DNA from: Marinobacter persicus
GTDB lineage: Bacteria > Pseudomonadota > Gammaproteobacteria > Pseudomonadales > Oleiphilaceae
DNA length: 64,000 nt
NCBI RefSeq assembly: GCF_900114155.1
Contig: NZ_FOSC01000003.1
Span: 186,001-250,000 of the forward strand
Reading direction: 5' to 3'
The position numbers and the translations under genes are program-made. Under the pieces are notes generated by a model, which did not search any database, was not told the DNA's origin, and saw only the letters and a list, made by a program, of their open reading frames with translations. Below, in pieces: positions 37,442-46,220 of this stretch (position 1 is its first letter; the number at the start of each line of letters is the position of its first letter).

Positions 37442-38416
37442 ATGGCAGAGAACAGCGCGGCGCATAAAAACACCGACAATCCCGGGGCAGTCCTGCACCC
37501 GGGGCGTGCTGCCGATCCCGCTCCCGAGGCCCCGGAATCGCCAACACCCGCAACCGGAAGTGACGACTACCCGTCCGGGCCAGCACAACCGGCAGAGGTG
37601 GAGGACGTCTCCGAACCGGCAGGCGATGAATCGGGCGAAGAGTCTGGCGAGGAAGCCGACCACGACTCTGAGGAACTGGAAAAATCCCTGGCCCAGTCAC
37701 AGCAACGCAAGTTGCGGTTGTTGCTCCGCCAGTGTGACCGGGTGATGCTGATGGATTTCAACCTGCTGTCCATGTCGGACTGGCCGGACAATTTCAGCAT
37801 GGCGGCCGCCCGGCGCAACCGGGACCTGTGGATTTTCAGTGCGCTGGTGGCCGCTTCGGTGTTTCTCAGCGGCCTGACCGGTTACGTTCCCGCCTGGCTG
37901 GCCGGCGGCGGCCTGGGTGCCTTTGTTATCATCCTCTTATTGGGCGTGCCCTTTATCCGCCGGGTCTACACCGACAACCCTTCCTACATGGACCTTGTGT
38001 TCAAACGCCAGCAGTTGCTACGCGATGCCCGAAAGCATGCTGCTCATCTGGAAGGCAAGGAGGGGCTGGCCTGGCAGTGCCTGCGTATGGCCGATTACAA
38101 CCCGACGCTCAGGCACCGCCGGTTTCGCCCGCTGACCCAACTGTCGGAACATCGCGCACTGACCGGCTGGCTCACTCGCCGTGACCGGATCCGCCTGTAT
38201 CTCATTTTCATGCTGGAAGCCGAAAAGGCCTACAACCGCGCCCAGGAGGATTTCTTTGCCGGCCACCAGAAAGCCATTGATCGGGGCTGGCCGAGTGTGG
38301 CGGCTGAAACCCGTGAGCCGGTGGCTGGCGAGGAACCCGAATCCGCTCAGGATGAGACGGAAGTTGAGGCCACCCCCGAGTCGGAGCGCGCTGAGCCGTC
38401 ATCGAAGGCAACTTGA
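37442..38416 (+). CDS. Acidic membrane protein of unknown function
   Basis: I do not recognise this 324-aa protein. Residues 1-75 are disordered and strongly acidic/proline-rich (EESGEESGEEADHDSEELE-like). Residues about 80-120 are basic and helical. Two adjacent membrane helices (about 126-146 and 150-172, ending LLLGVPFIRRVY) follow, then a charged helical region with many arginines (about 178-280) and another acidic, disordered tail. Both ends would be cytoplasmic. The ATG at 37442 is chosen as the first plausible start after the ribE promoter region. Its stop codon overlaps the -35 box of the psrA promoter. Confidence 0.7.
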   Translation: MAENSAAHKNTDNPGAVLHPGRAADPAPEAPESPTPATGSDDYPSGPAQPAEVEDVSEPAGDESGEESGEEADHDSEELEKSLAQSQQRKLRLLLRQCDRVMLMDFNLLSMSDWPDNFSMAAARRNRDLWIFSALVAASVFLSGLTGYVPAWLAGGGLGAFVIILLLGVPFIRRVYTDNPSYMDLVFKRQQLLRDARKHAAHLEGKEGLAWQCLRMADYNPTLRHRRFRPLTQLSEHRALTGWLTRRDRIRLYLIFMLEAEKAYNRAQEDFFAGHQKAIDRGWPSVAAETREPVAGEEPESAQDETEVEATPESERAEPSSKAT

Positions 38417-38453
38417 CATAATTTCGTTTGAAACGTATGTTTCAAACGAAATT
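38413..38453 (+). promoter_or_regulatory. psrA promoter with overlapping PsrA operator
   Basis: A consensus -35 TTGACA (38413-38418), a 17-bp spacer and TATGTT (38436-38441) form a good sigma-70 promoter. Over it lies a perfect palindrome: 15-bp arms at 38420-38434 and 38439-38453 around GTAT, with the core GAAAC-GTAT-GTTTC. This matches the published PsrA binding motif of Pseudomonas (G/C-AAAC-N2-4-GTTT-G/C) and indicates self-repression of psrA. The placement between -35 and past -10 would block RNA polymerase. Confidence 0.85.
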
Positions 38454-38473
38454 GCCCAAAGGTTTCCCGCTCC

Positions 38474-39136
38474 ATGGCCCAGTCCGATACCGTTGACCGC
38501 ATTCTTGATGCCGCCGAAGTTCTGTTTGCCGAGCGCGGCTTTGCGGAAACCTCCCTGCGCATGATCACCAGCAAGGCCAAAGTGAATCTGGCGGCGGTGA
38601 ACTACCATTTCGGCTCGAAGAACGAACTGATTCATGCGGTATTTGCCCGCTTCCTCACCCCCTATTCCGCGACCCTCGATGAGGCATTCGACGAGCTGGA
38701 AGCGGAAAGCCAGGGCGATGCGCCGTCCCTGGACCGGATCCTCTGGGCCCTGGCTGAAAGCACGGCCCGCATGCCCCAGCGTAATGACAAGGGGATCTCG
38801 ATTTTCATGCGCCTGCTGGGCCTTGCCTACACCCAATCCCAGGGTCACTTGCGCAAGTTTCTCGAGGAGGAGTACAGCGAACCCTTCGGCCGCTTCATGC
38901 GCCTGTTGAAAGAAGCCACACCGGAACTGTCGGCGGTGGACCGCTACTGGCGGATCCAGTTCATGCTGGGCGCGACGGCCTTTACCATGTCCAGCAGTGA
39001 TGCCCTGATCGACATACTGGAAGCCAAGATTGGCGTGGAAACCAGTGTGCAGGAAATAGCCGCCCGGCTGGTGCCCTTCCTGGCTGCCGGCATGAAAGCC
39101 GCCGACAAGATCCAGCAGCCGCCCCACGGCCACTGA
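38474..39136 (+). CDS. psrA: TetR-family regulator PsrA
   Basis: PsrA is a fatty-acid-responsive TetR regulator that in Pseudomonas represses itself and beta-oxidation genes and activates rpoS. The 220-aa product has the N-terminal helix-turn-helix (AERGFAETSLRMITSKAKVNLAAVNYHFGSK across about residues 18-48), nearly identical to PsrA, and conserved downstream text (SIFMRLLGLAYTQSQGHLRKFLEEEY). A perfect PsrA-type operator overlaps its promoter. In P. aeruginosa, psrA is close to the mtiP-mfd-gap-nqr region, and the same is seen here. The effector is inferred from the family. Confidence 0.93.
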   Translation: MAQSDTVDRILDAAEVLFAERGFAETSLRMITSKAKVNLAAVNYHFGSKNELIHAVFARFLTPYSATLDEAFDELEAESQGDAPSLDRILWALAESTARMPQRNDKGISIFMRLLGLAYTQSQGHLRKFLEEEYSEPFGRFMRLLKEATPELSAVDRYWRIQFMLGATAFTMSSSDALIDILEAKIGVETSVQEIAARLVPFLAAGMKAADKIQQPPHGH

Positions 39137-39180
39137 ACCGGTGCTTGCCGGGGTGCGTCGGGCTCGGGTAATCTTGCCCC

Positions 39181-39681
39181 ATGTCAGCACATCCCGATCC
39201 TTACCCCCGTATTGCCATTTCCCTGGCCGAGCAGACGTTAACGCTGTTTGGTGCCAACGGTACGCCCGTGGATCGTTGGCCGGTATCCACCGGCCTGAAC
39301 GGCGCCGGTGAGCGGGACGGCAGTGGTTGTACGCCGCGCGGGCGACACTACATCCGTGCCAGAATCGGTGCCCGCCAGCCGGTGAATACGGTCTTTCGAG
39401 GCCGCCGACCCACCGGTGAGCTTTACTGTCCGGAACTGGCTGAGCAATACCCGGGCCGGGACTGGATACTCACCCGCATTCTGTGGCTCTGCGGCACGGA
39501 ATGGGGTGTGAATCGCGGGCCGGGCGTGGATACCTTTCGCCGCTTTATTTACATCCACGGTACACCGGACGGCGAGCCCATGGGTGTTGCCCGCTCCCAC
39601 GGTTGTGTGCGCATGCGTAATGCCGATGTTGCGGACCTGTTTGAACAGGTCCTTGCGGGCACGCTGGTGGACATCACCTGA
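39181..39681 (+). CDS. L,D-transpeptidase (YkuD-fold) protein
   Basis: YkuD enzymes form or remodel peptidoglycan cross-links using a catalytic cysteine. The 166-aa product is essentially the catalytic domain alone, with the active-site motif HGTP followed by SHGCVRM (cysteine near residue 140). No signal peptide is visible, unlike most periplasmic L,D-transpeptidases. The protein could be exported by another route or act in the cytosol. Homologues of this short form are known in pseudomonads. It lies 44 bp after psrA and 23 bp before an MscS gene. Confidence 0.85.
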   Translation: MSAHPDPYPRIAISLAEQTLTLFGANGTPVDRWPVSTGLNGAGERDGSGCTPRGRHYIRARIGARQPVNTVFRGRRPTGELYCPELAEQYPGRDWILTRILWLCGTEWGVNRGPGVDTFRRFIYIHGTPDGEPMGVARSHGCVRMRNADVADLFEQVLAGTLVDIT

Positions 39682-39704
39682 ACTGACAGTTTTCAGAGGA
39701 ATGA

Positions 39705-40901
39705 ATGGTAGGCCAGATGCTGAATGTACTGAACGAGTGGATCAAAGGCTTCGGGCTCATGTCCGAAGCCTGGCGCGCGGGTATTCTGGTGTTCCTGCTG
39801 GTATTTGGCACAGCCACCACCGCTTTTATTGTCAGCCGTATCGTGCTGGCGCTGGAAAAGAAATTCAGCAAGACCGACAACCTCTGGGATGATGTCTTTT
39901 TGCACGCGGCCCGTCGGCCGTTGGTGGCGTTTGTCTGGGTGCAGGGTGTGTTCTGGGCCGCCGAAGTGGCTCATCATTTCTCCCAGGCGGATGTGTTCAC
40001 TTACAACGGGGCGTTTCTGCAGGTAGGTGTGGTCTGGGTCATTGTCTGGTTTCTGTTCGCGTTGGTGAAGCAAATCGAGCAGATTCTGGTCTCGCCGCTC
40101 AAAATGCGCAAGCCGATGGACTACACCACGGTGAATGCCATCAGCAAGTTGTTGCGGGCCGTTATCATCATCACGGCTGTGCTGACGGCGTTGCAAACCC
40201 TGGGCTTCAGTATTTCCGGTGTGCTGGCGTTTGGGGGTGTGGGTGGTATTGCCGTGGGTTTTGCCGCCAAGGATTTGCTGGCCAATTTCTTCGGTGGCTT
40301 CATTATCCATCTGGACCGGCCGTTCAAGGTAGGAGACTGGGTGCGTTCACCGGACCGTAACATTGAAGGTACGGTGGAACACATTGGCTGGCGGCTGACG
40401 ACCATCCGTACTTTCGATCACCGCCCGCTCTACGTGCCCAATTCAACGTTCACCACCATTGCGGTAGAAAATCCCTCGCGCATGTTTCATCGGCGGATTT
40501 CCGAAACCGTGGGTATTCGGTATGCCGATGTCAGAAGCATGAGGGCGATTGTCGATGATATCCGCAGCATGCTGGAAAACCATGAGGAAATTGCCACTGA
40601 CCAGACGCTGATTGTGAACTTTCTGGCATTCAATGCATCGTCACTGGATATCATGGTGTACACCTTTACCAAAACCACCCAGTGGGTGCGTTACCACCAG
40701 GTGAAGGAAGATGTGTTGTTGAAAATATCCGAGATCATCCATAACCACGGCGCGGAAATCGCTTTCCCGACGCGCACCTTGCACCTGCCCGATGGCGTGC
40801 AGGTGAACGAAGCCGTTGCCGCGCAGGCCGGGGAAGGGGAGCCGACCAATGGCCCGGGCCAGGAGAATGCACAATCGGCAGGCGCAGGAGAAAAATCATG
40901 A
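39705..40901 (+). CDS. MscS-family mechanosensitive channel
   Basis: This is a small-conductance mechanosensitive channel protein that opens under osmotic downshock. The 398-aa product has about five membrane segments (within residues 20-205). The pore helix carries GVGGIAVGFAAKDLLANFFGG, and the soluble beta domain follows with FKVGDWVRSPD and IGWRLTTIRTFDHRPLYVPNS. The C-terminal domain and an extra acidic tail follow (about 365-398). It is longer at the N terminus than E. coli MscS and closer to the YnaI size. It is coupled to mtiP by an ATGA overlap. Confidence 0.92.
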   Translation: MVGQMLNVLNEWIKGFGLMSEAWRAGILVFLLVFGTATTAFIVSRIVLALEKKFSKTDNLWDDVFLHAARRPLVAFVWVQGVFWAAEVAHHFSQADVFTYNGAFLQVGVVWVIVWFLFALVKQIEQILVSPLKMRKPMDYTTVNAISKLLRAVIIITAVLTALQTLGFSISGVLAFGGVGGIAVGFAAKDLLANFFGGFIIHLDRPFKVGDWVRSPDRNIEGTVEHIGWRLTTIRTFDHRPLYVPNSTFTTIAVENPSRMFHRRISETVGIRYADVRSMRAIVDDIRSMLENHEEIATDQTLIVNFLAFNASSLDIMVYTFTKTTQWVRYHQVKEDVLLKISEIIHNHGAEIAFPTRTLHLPDGVQVNEAVAAQAGEGEPTNGPGQENAQSAGAGEKS

Positions 40902-41677
40902 GTGAGCAGTTTGCAACCGGCCCGGTCGGTATTATCGGCGGCACCGGGCTGACCCGGCTCAGCGGTCTGGTGATTGAGGGGGAGCAACAGGTGGTGACCA
41001 ACTGGGGGGAGCCTTCTGACCGGCTGGTTAAAGGCCGACTGGGCGAGCAGGAAGTGGTGTTCCTGGCCCGCCATGGCAATCCGCACCGGATTCCGCCACA
41101 CCAGGTGAATTACCGGGCCAATCTCCAGGCGCTTTATGACGCCGGCGTGCGCACCGTGGTTGGTGTGAATGCGGTTGGCGGCATTCACCGGGACATGGGC
41201 CCGGCTCGTGTGGTGATACCGGACCAGTTGATCGACTATACCTGGGGGCGCGCCAGCACTTTTTTTGAAGGAGAGCTGGAGAGTACCACCCACATCGATT
41301 TTACCTGGCCCTATTGCGAAGACAGCCGGCAGTTGTTGGTTGAAAGTGCCCGAAAGGCCGGCGTGCCTTTTTCGGATTTTGGTGTGTATGGTGCCACTCA
41401 GGGCCCCCGCCTGGAGACGGCCGCGGAGATAAAACGCATGGAGCGGGACGGGTGTGATCTGGTGGGTATGACTGGCATGCCGGAAGCGGTGCTGGCCGCC
41501 GAGCTGGGCATGCGCTATTCCTGTCTGGCACTGGTGGTGAACTGGGCTGCCGGCAAAACCGAGGCCATCATCACCATAGACGAGATTGAGGCCGCCATCG
41601 AGCAGGGCATGACCGGCGTGAAGCGGATTCTGGAGCAATCGGTAGCCGACCTTGGCCGGCTGGGCAGCAAGGATTAA
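40898..41677 (+). CDS. S-methyl-5'-thioinosine phosphorylase
   Basis: The enzyme belongs to the methylthioadenosine/purine nucleoside phosphorylase family (PNP/MTAP trimeric class). The 259-aa product has GIIGGTGLT (phosphate site), RHGNPHRIPPHQVNYRAN, and the substrate-site region GMTGMPEAVLAAELGMRYSCLALVVNW. The Pseudomonas protein of the same neighbourhood (PA3004) has been shown to use methylthioinosine rather than methylthioadenosine, and I name it on that basis. It takes part in methionine and purine salvage. It converges on csiV. Confidence 0.88.
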   Translation: MSEQFATGPVGIIGGTGLTRLSGLVIEGEQQVVTNWGEPSDRLVKGRLGEQEVVFLARHGNPHRIPPHQVNYRANLQALYDAGVRTVVGVNAVGGIHRDMGPARVVIPDQLIDYTWGRASTFFEGELESTTHIDFTWPYCEDSRQLLVESARKAGVPFSDFGVYGATQGPRLETAAEIKRMERDGCDLVGMTGMPEAVLAAELGMRYSCLALVVNWAAGKTEAIITIDEIEAAIEQGMTGVKRILEQSVADLGRLGSKD

Positions 41678-41685
41678 CGACCGGT

Positions 41686-42477
41686 TCAGTCGTTTTCAAT
41701 GGGTTCGAAATAAACCAGCACGCCGATGGTGGGGGAATCAATAAAGTGGATTTCCCCGCTGCGCATGCGCCGGGTTTCCCGGATCCAGGTGATCAGCTCG
41801 GGATCGGCCTTGGGCAGCACCACGGGTGCAGGCTGGTCGCCGCCGGCTTCCGGGCTTGCTTCGGCCAGGCCTGATCCGGCCTCCAGAGACTCTTTTCCGG
41901 TGTCTTCCTGCCTTGCCGCGGCCGCAGCCTCGGCTTTCCTTCGGGCCTGCTCCAGCGCATCATCGGTGATTTGCCAGTGGTTCAGGTCGACATCCACATG
42001 CAGATAGCGGCGGCGCTCTATGCGAATCGTGCCTTCGATTTCACGATGGCCGGCGGCCGCCAGCCACTCACCCAGGGCAACGCGCATGGGGCCGGTGTCT
42101 TCTTCAGGGGGGAAGCCCTGATACCAGCCGGCAGTGGCCAGCACCCGGTAGCGACCACTGTTCTCCAGTCGCTCGGCAGACTGCCCCAGGTGCATGTCGC
42201 CAGGGCTCACCAGCTTGAGATCGCTGGCGCGCGAACCGTTTTCACCTTCCACCCACAGGTTGGTCCTGGAACTGACCGGTGGCGCCACCTGTTTGTCGGC
42301 CATGCGTTCTTCCACATCCGACGGATCAACCAGTCGTTCGAGAATCACCAGTTCGGCACGGTAATAGTCGTCCGGTACGTCTCCGTCGACGGGAGACTGC
42401 GCCATGGTGGTGCCGGCAGGTAGTGCTGCCAGCGCCGCGAGCAACGCGGCGTTTTTGAAAAAATTGTCGATTGGCAA
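41686..42477 (-). CDS. csiV: CsiV-family periplasmic protein
   Basis: CsiV is a periplasmic peptidoglycan-binding protein which, in Vibrio cholerae, supports the wall synthase PBP1A. The 263-aa product starts with a likely signal peptide (about 1-26, AGTTMAQ). A conserved N-terminal beta region (YYRAELVILERL) and an alanine/glutamate-rich linker (about 180-220) follow. The hallmark C-terminal segment is MRSGEIHFIDSPTIGVLVYF. It is adjacent to mfd, as in other gammaproteobacteria. The functional claim is taken from the Vibrio family member. Confidence 0.85.
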   Translation of the reverse strand: MPIDNFFKNAALLAALAALPAGTTMAQSPVDGDVPDDYYRAELVILERLVDPSDVEERMADKQVAPPVSSRTNLWVEGENGSRASDLKLVSPGDMHLGQSAERLENSGRYRVLATAGWYQGFPPEEDTGPMRVALGEWLAAAGHREIEGTIRIERRRYLHVDVDLNHWQITDDALEQARRKAEAAAAARQEDTGKESLEAGSGLAEASPEAGGDQPAPVVLPKADPELITWIRETRRMRSGEIHFIDSPTIGVLVYFEPIEND

Positions 42478-42505
42478 GGGCTCACTCCCGGTGAATCGTT
42501 CGGGT

Positions 42506-45500
42506 TCAGGAGGCTTTGCGCGCGGCTTCGGGTGGCGTCAGCTCTCTGAACATTTCAGCAATGGCATCGAGTTTACCACTGGTGGAGTCATCATTCAGCC
42601 GGAAGCCAAAGCTGTTGGCGCCCTCCAGCTTGTAGGCGTCTGGTGCGGATTGCACCTTTTTAACCAGTTCCAGCGGATCGACCGGGGTGGACTGGCCGAA
42701 TTCCAGGCGCACCCATTCCCGGCCTGCATCCACCTTGGTAATGCCGAGGGTCTCTGCCTTGATGCGCAGGCGGGTCTGGTTGACCAGGTTCTTCGCCGGC
42801 TCTGGCAGCAGACCGAAACGGTCGATCATCTCCACCTGCAGCTCTTTGAGTTCTTCCTCGTTTTTCACGCTGGCAATGCGTTTATAGAGCATCAGGCGGT
42901 TATGAACGTCCGGCAAATAGTCGTCGGGAATCAGCGCCGGAATGCGCAGGTTCATTTCCGTACCGTGGCTCAGTGGCAGTTCGGCGTTGGGGGTGCGGCC
43001 TTCGCGAATGGCCTTGACCGCCTCATCCAGTAACTGCATATAGAGGCTGAAGCCAATGGTCTCGATCTGGCCGCTCTGTTCTTCACCCAGCAACTCGCCG
43101 GCGCCACGGATTTCCAGATCGTGGGTGGCGAGCATGAAGCCGGCGCCCAGGTCGTGGGCTTCGGCGATGGCATCCAGGCGTTTCTTGGCGTCGGCCGACA
43201 GGCTCCTGGGCGGTGGCGTTAGCAAATAGGCGTAGGCCTGGTGGTGCGAGCGGCCGACCCGGCCCCGAAGCTGGTGCAGCTGGGCCAGGCCGAATTTGTC
43301 CGCACGTTCAATGATGATGGTGTTGGCGCTGGGGATGTCGATGCCGGTTTCCACGATGGTGGTGCACACCAGCACATTGAAGCGCTTGTGGTAGAAGTCC
43401 GACATGATCTGTTCCAGCTGGCGTTCGCGCATCTGTCCGTGGGCCACTCCCACCCGCGCCTCGGGCACCAGCTTTCGGATGTCTTCGGCGGTCTTTTCAA
43501 TCGTGGCCACGTCGTTGTGCAGGAAGTACACCTGACCGCCCCGCAGGATTTCCCGCAGGATCGCTTCCTTGACCATGACGTCGTCCCGCTGGCGTACAAA
43601 GGTTTTTACCGACAGCCGCCGGGCCGGCGGGGTGGCAATGATCGACAGGTCGCGCAGGTGGCCCATGGCCATGTTCAGGGTGCGGGGAATGGGTGTGGCG
43701 GTGAGGTTGAGCATGTCCACTTCCGCCCGCAGGGCTTTCAGTTTTTCCTTCTGCTGCACGCCAAAGCGGTGTTCCTCGTCGATGATCACCAGGCCCAGAT
43801 TTTTGAACTTCACGTCGCCCTGTAAAAGCTTGTGAGTGCCGATGACGATATCGGCTTTACCTTCTTCAATGGCCTCCATGGCTTTGGTGGTCTGCTTGCC
43901 ACTGCGGAAACGGCTGAGCAGCTCCACGGTCACCGGGGTGTCCGAGAACCGGTCCCGGAAGGATTCGTAATGCTGCTGGGCCAGCAGGGTGGTGGGCACC
44001 AGCACTGCTACCTGTTTGCCGGACCAGGTAGCCAGGAACGCGGCGCGCATGGCCACTTCGGTCTTGCCGAAGCCGACATCGCCGCATACCAGGCGATCCA
44101 TGGGCTGCTCGCTGGTCATGTCCTCGAATACCGACTGGATGGCGATCTGCTGGTCCGGGGTCTCCTCGAACGGGAAGCCGGCGGCGAAGGCCCGGTAGGC
44201 TTCCTTCGGATCCTCGAACTGGAAGCCCTTGCGGGCCTCCCGGCGGGCATAGACATCCAGCAGTTCGGCCGCGGTGTCGCGGATTTTTTCCAGGGCTTTC
44301 TGCTTGGCGTTGCTCCAGCGCTCGGTGCCCAGCTTGTGCAGCGGGGCGTGTTCCTCGTCGGTGCCGGAATAACGCGAGATCAGGTGCAGGTTGGAAACCG
44401 GCACATAGAGTTTGGAGCCACCGGCGTATTCCAGCGTCAGGAATTCATCGGCCTGACCGCCGGCATTGATGGTTTCCAGGCCCTTGTAACGGCCCACGCC
44501 GTGATCAATATGCACCACCGGTGAGCCGACGCGCAGTTCGGACAGGTCGCGATAGCCGGAGTCGTCCACCTCCGTGGGTTTTTCCCGCCGCCGGCGCTGT
44601 AGTACCTGTTGCCCGAACAGGGCGGTTTCGGTGATCAGCGCAAGGTGCTGGTCGGGCAGCAGCATGCCCTGTTCCATGGGGGCGATGGTGATGGCCAGGG
44701 TGTGCTTGTCGTCTTTCAGGAAGCTATCCCAATTAGCCACCGTCGCTGGTTTCAAGCCGTGCTCGGACAGGTTCTCGATCAGGGCTTCGCGACGCCCGGA
44801 GGATTCGGCGCAAATCAGTACCCGCCCGGTGAAATCGTTCAGGAAGCGCTTCAAACGCCCTGCGGGGTCAGCCGCGCGACCGTCCATGGCCACATCCGGC
44901 AAGGACTCGGTCTGGCAATTATGGGTAGCGTTGCCCTGCAGCTCGTTGCTGGCGCAGGTCACCCGTGGATACTGCTTGAACTGGCCGAACACCTCGTCCT
45001 GCTGAAGGAATAGCTCGCCCGGCGGCAAAATCGGGCGCAGGTGGTCGTGTCGGCGGTCTTCGTAACGGGCACGGGTTTCGGCATCAAAGGCAGCCACGGC
45101 ATCGTTCAGGCCGTCGGCGGTAAACACCAGGGTTTCGGCCGGGAGGTAATCGAACAGGGTCGCGGTTTCATCGAAGAACAGTGGCAGATAGTACTCGATA
45201 CCCGGTGGAGTGATGCCGCTGCTCACGTCCTGATAAACGGTGGCATTTTTGTCGGCGTCCGGGAAATGCTCAAACCAGCGATTGCGGAAGCCGGAGCGCG
45301 CCTGTTTGTGCCAGGGAAACTCATGCGCCGGCAGCAGTTCAATCTGCTCGATGCGGTCAATGGAGCGCTGGGTTTCCGGATCAAAGGTGCGAAGGGTTTC
45401 GATTTCGTCGTCGAACAGGTCAATCCGGTAGGGCAGGTTCGAGCCCATGGGGTAGATGTCCAGAATGGCCCCGCGCACCGCGTATTCGCCGTGTTCGTAA

Positions 45501-46042
45501 ACGTTTTCCGCGTGGTGGTAACCGGCTGCTTCCAGTTGCAGGCGCCAGGCATCGATGTCCAGGGTTTCGCCCACTTTCAGCAGCAGCGTGTTGCCCTGCA
45601 GGTAACTCGGTGGCGCCAGCCTGTGCATCAGGGTGCGTGCTGGCACCACAAGAATGCCGTGTCTGGTAGAAGGCAGGCGGTGCAGGGTGCGCAGGCGCCT
45701 GGAAGTAATGTCCTGGTGCGGTGAGAACAGGTCGTAGGGCAGGGTTTCCCAATCCGGTAATGACAGCAGTTCCAGGCCATCTTCTGTGACCGTGGCGCCG
45801 TCTTCCTCCGGTGGCAGGTTCAGGAAAAACCGGATGGATTGTTCCAGGCGAATGGCATCGTCGGTGCTGCGGGTGACCACCAGGGTCAGGCCGTGATGAT
45901 CCTGAGCACTTTCACAAATGGCCAGTGCATCGCTGCAGCCGTGCAACTCACCCCATTTGCGGTGGTCGGCGGGCTTTTCCGGCGCGCCGGGCGCCAGTAG
46001 TTGATGATGCAGCGATGAAGCCTTTGAGGAACCTTTACTCAT
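42506..46042 (-). CDS. mfd: Transcription-repair coupling factor Mfd
   Basis: Mfd removes RNA polymerase stalled at DNA damage and recruits UvrAB. The 1178-aa product has the UvrB-homology N-terminal region, the RNA-polymerase-interaction domain (around HIDHGVGRYKGLE), and a RecG-like translocase with Walker A GDVGFGKTEVA, DEEH box (IIDEEHRFGV), TATPIPRTL and QLRGRVGRS. A C-terminal TRCF domain closes it. Length matches the family (about 1150 aa). The start at 46042 (MSKGSSKAS) is chosen because AGGAG lies upstream; the frame stays open to 46075. Confidence 0.97.
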   Translation of the reverse strand: MSKGSSKASSLHHQLLAPGAPEKPADHRKWGELHGCSDALAICESAQDHHGLTLVVTRSTDDAIRLEQSIRFFLNLPPEEDGATVTEDGLELLSLPDWETLPYDLFSPHQDITSRRLRTLHRLPSTRHGILVVPARTLMHRLAPPSYLQGNTLLLKVGETLDIDAWRLQLEAAGYHHAENVYEHGEYAVRGAILDIYPMGSNLPYRIDLFDDEIETLRTFDPETQRSIDRIEQIELLPAHEFPWHKQARSGFRNRWFEHFPDADKNATVYQDVSSGITPPGIEYYLPLFFDETATLFDYLPAETLVFTADGLNDAVAAFDAETRARYEDRRHDHLRPILPPGELFLQQDEVFGQFKQYPRVTCASNELQGNATHNCQTESLPDVAMDGRAADPAGRLKRFLNDFTGRVLICAESSGRREALIENLSEHGLKPATVANWDSFLKDDKHTLAITIAPMEQGMLLPDQHLALITETALFGQQVLQRRRREKPTEVDDSGYRDLSELRVGSPVVHIDHGVGRYKGLETINAGGQADEFLTLEYAGGSKLYVPVSNLHLISRYSGTDEEHAPLHKLGTERWSNAKQKALEKIRDTAAELLDVYARREARKGFQFEDPKEAYRAFAAGFPFEETPDQQIAIQSVFEDMTSEQPMDRLVCGDVGFGKTEVAMRAAFLATWSGKQVAVLVPTTLLAQQHYESFRDRFSDTPVTVELLSRFRSGKQTTKAMEAIEEGKADIVIGTHKLLQGDVKFKNLGLVIIDEEHRFGVQQKEKLKALRAEVDMLNLTATPIPRTLNMAMGHLRDLSIIATPPARRLSVKTFVRQRDDVMVKEAILREILRGGQVYFLHNDVATIEKTAEDIRKLVPEARVGVAHGQMRERQLEQIMSDFYHKRFNVLVCTTIVETGIDIPSANTIIIERADKFGLAQLHQLRGRVGRSHHQAYAYLLTPPPRSLSADAKKRLDAIAEAHDLGAGFMLATHDLEIRGAGELLGEEQSGQIETIGFSLYMQLLDEAVKAIREGRTPNAELPLSHGTEMNLRIPALIPDDYLPDVHNRLMLYKRIASVKNEEELKELQVEMIDRFGLLPEPAKNLVNQTRLRIKAETLGITKVDAGREWVRLEFGQSTPVDPLELVKKVQSAPDAYKLEGANSFGFRLNDDSTSGKLDAIAEMFRELTPPEAARKAS

Positions 46043-46149
46043 GGGCCTGGAAATCTCCTGAAGATGATGGGTCAACGCCTGAGCGGGGCTATTCTAGCGC
46101 CCGGGTGTTTCAGTGTCATGGCAGCGGATACCGGTTTGCCTCAAGTCAT

Positions 46150-46178
46150 TTGCCGTCGGGGCACTTAAATTGGATAAT
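46150..46178 (+). promoter_or_regulatory. Sigma-70 promoter for gap
   Basis: TTGCCG (46150-46155), a 17-bp spacer and GATAAT (46173-46178) match the sigma-70 consensus at 4 and 5 of 6 positions. Transcription from it would start near 46185, about 35 bp before the GTG at 46221. This also argues against the longer reading frame starting at 46113, which begins upstream of the promoter. Confidence 0.6.
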
Positions 46179-46220
46179 ACGCGCCCCCAATTATTTTCAG
46201 TGCGAAACGAGGTCACAACC

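Noticed and set aside
39633-39652. A 9-bp perfect hairpin (GGACCTGTT/AACAGGTCC) near the end of the L,D-transpeptidase gene
   Set aside because: It lies inside coding sequence, encodes conserved protein text and has no T run; probably chance.
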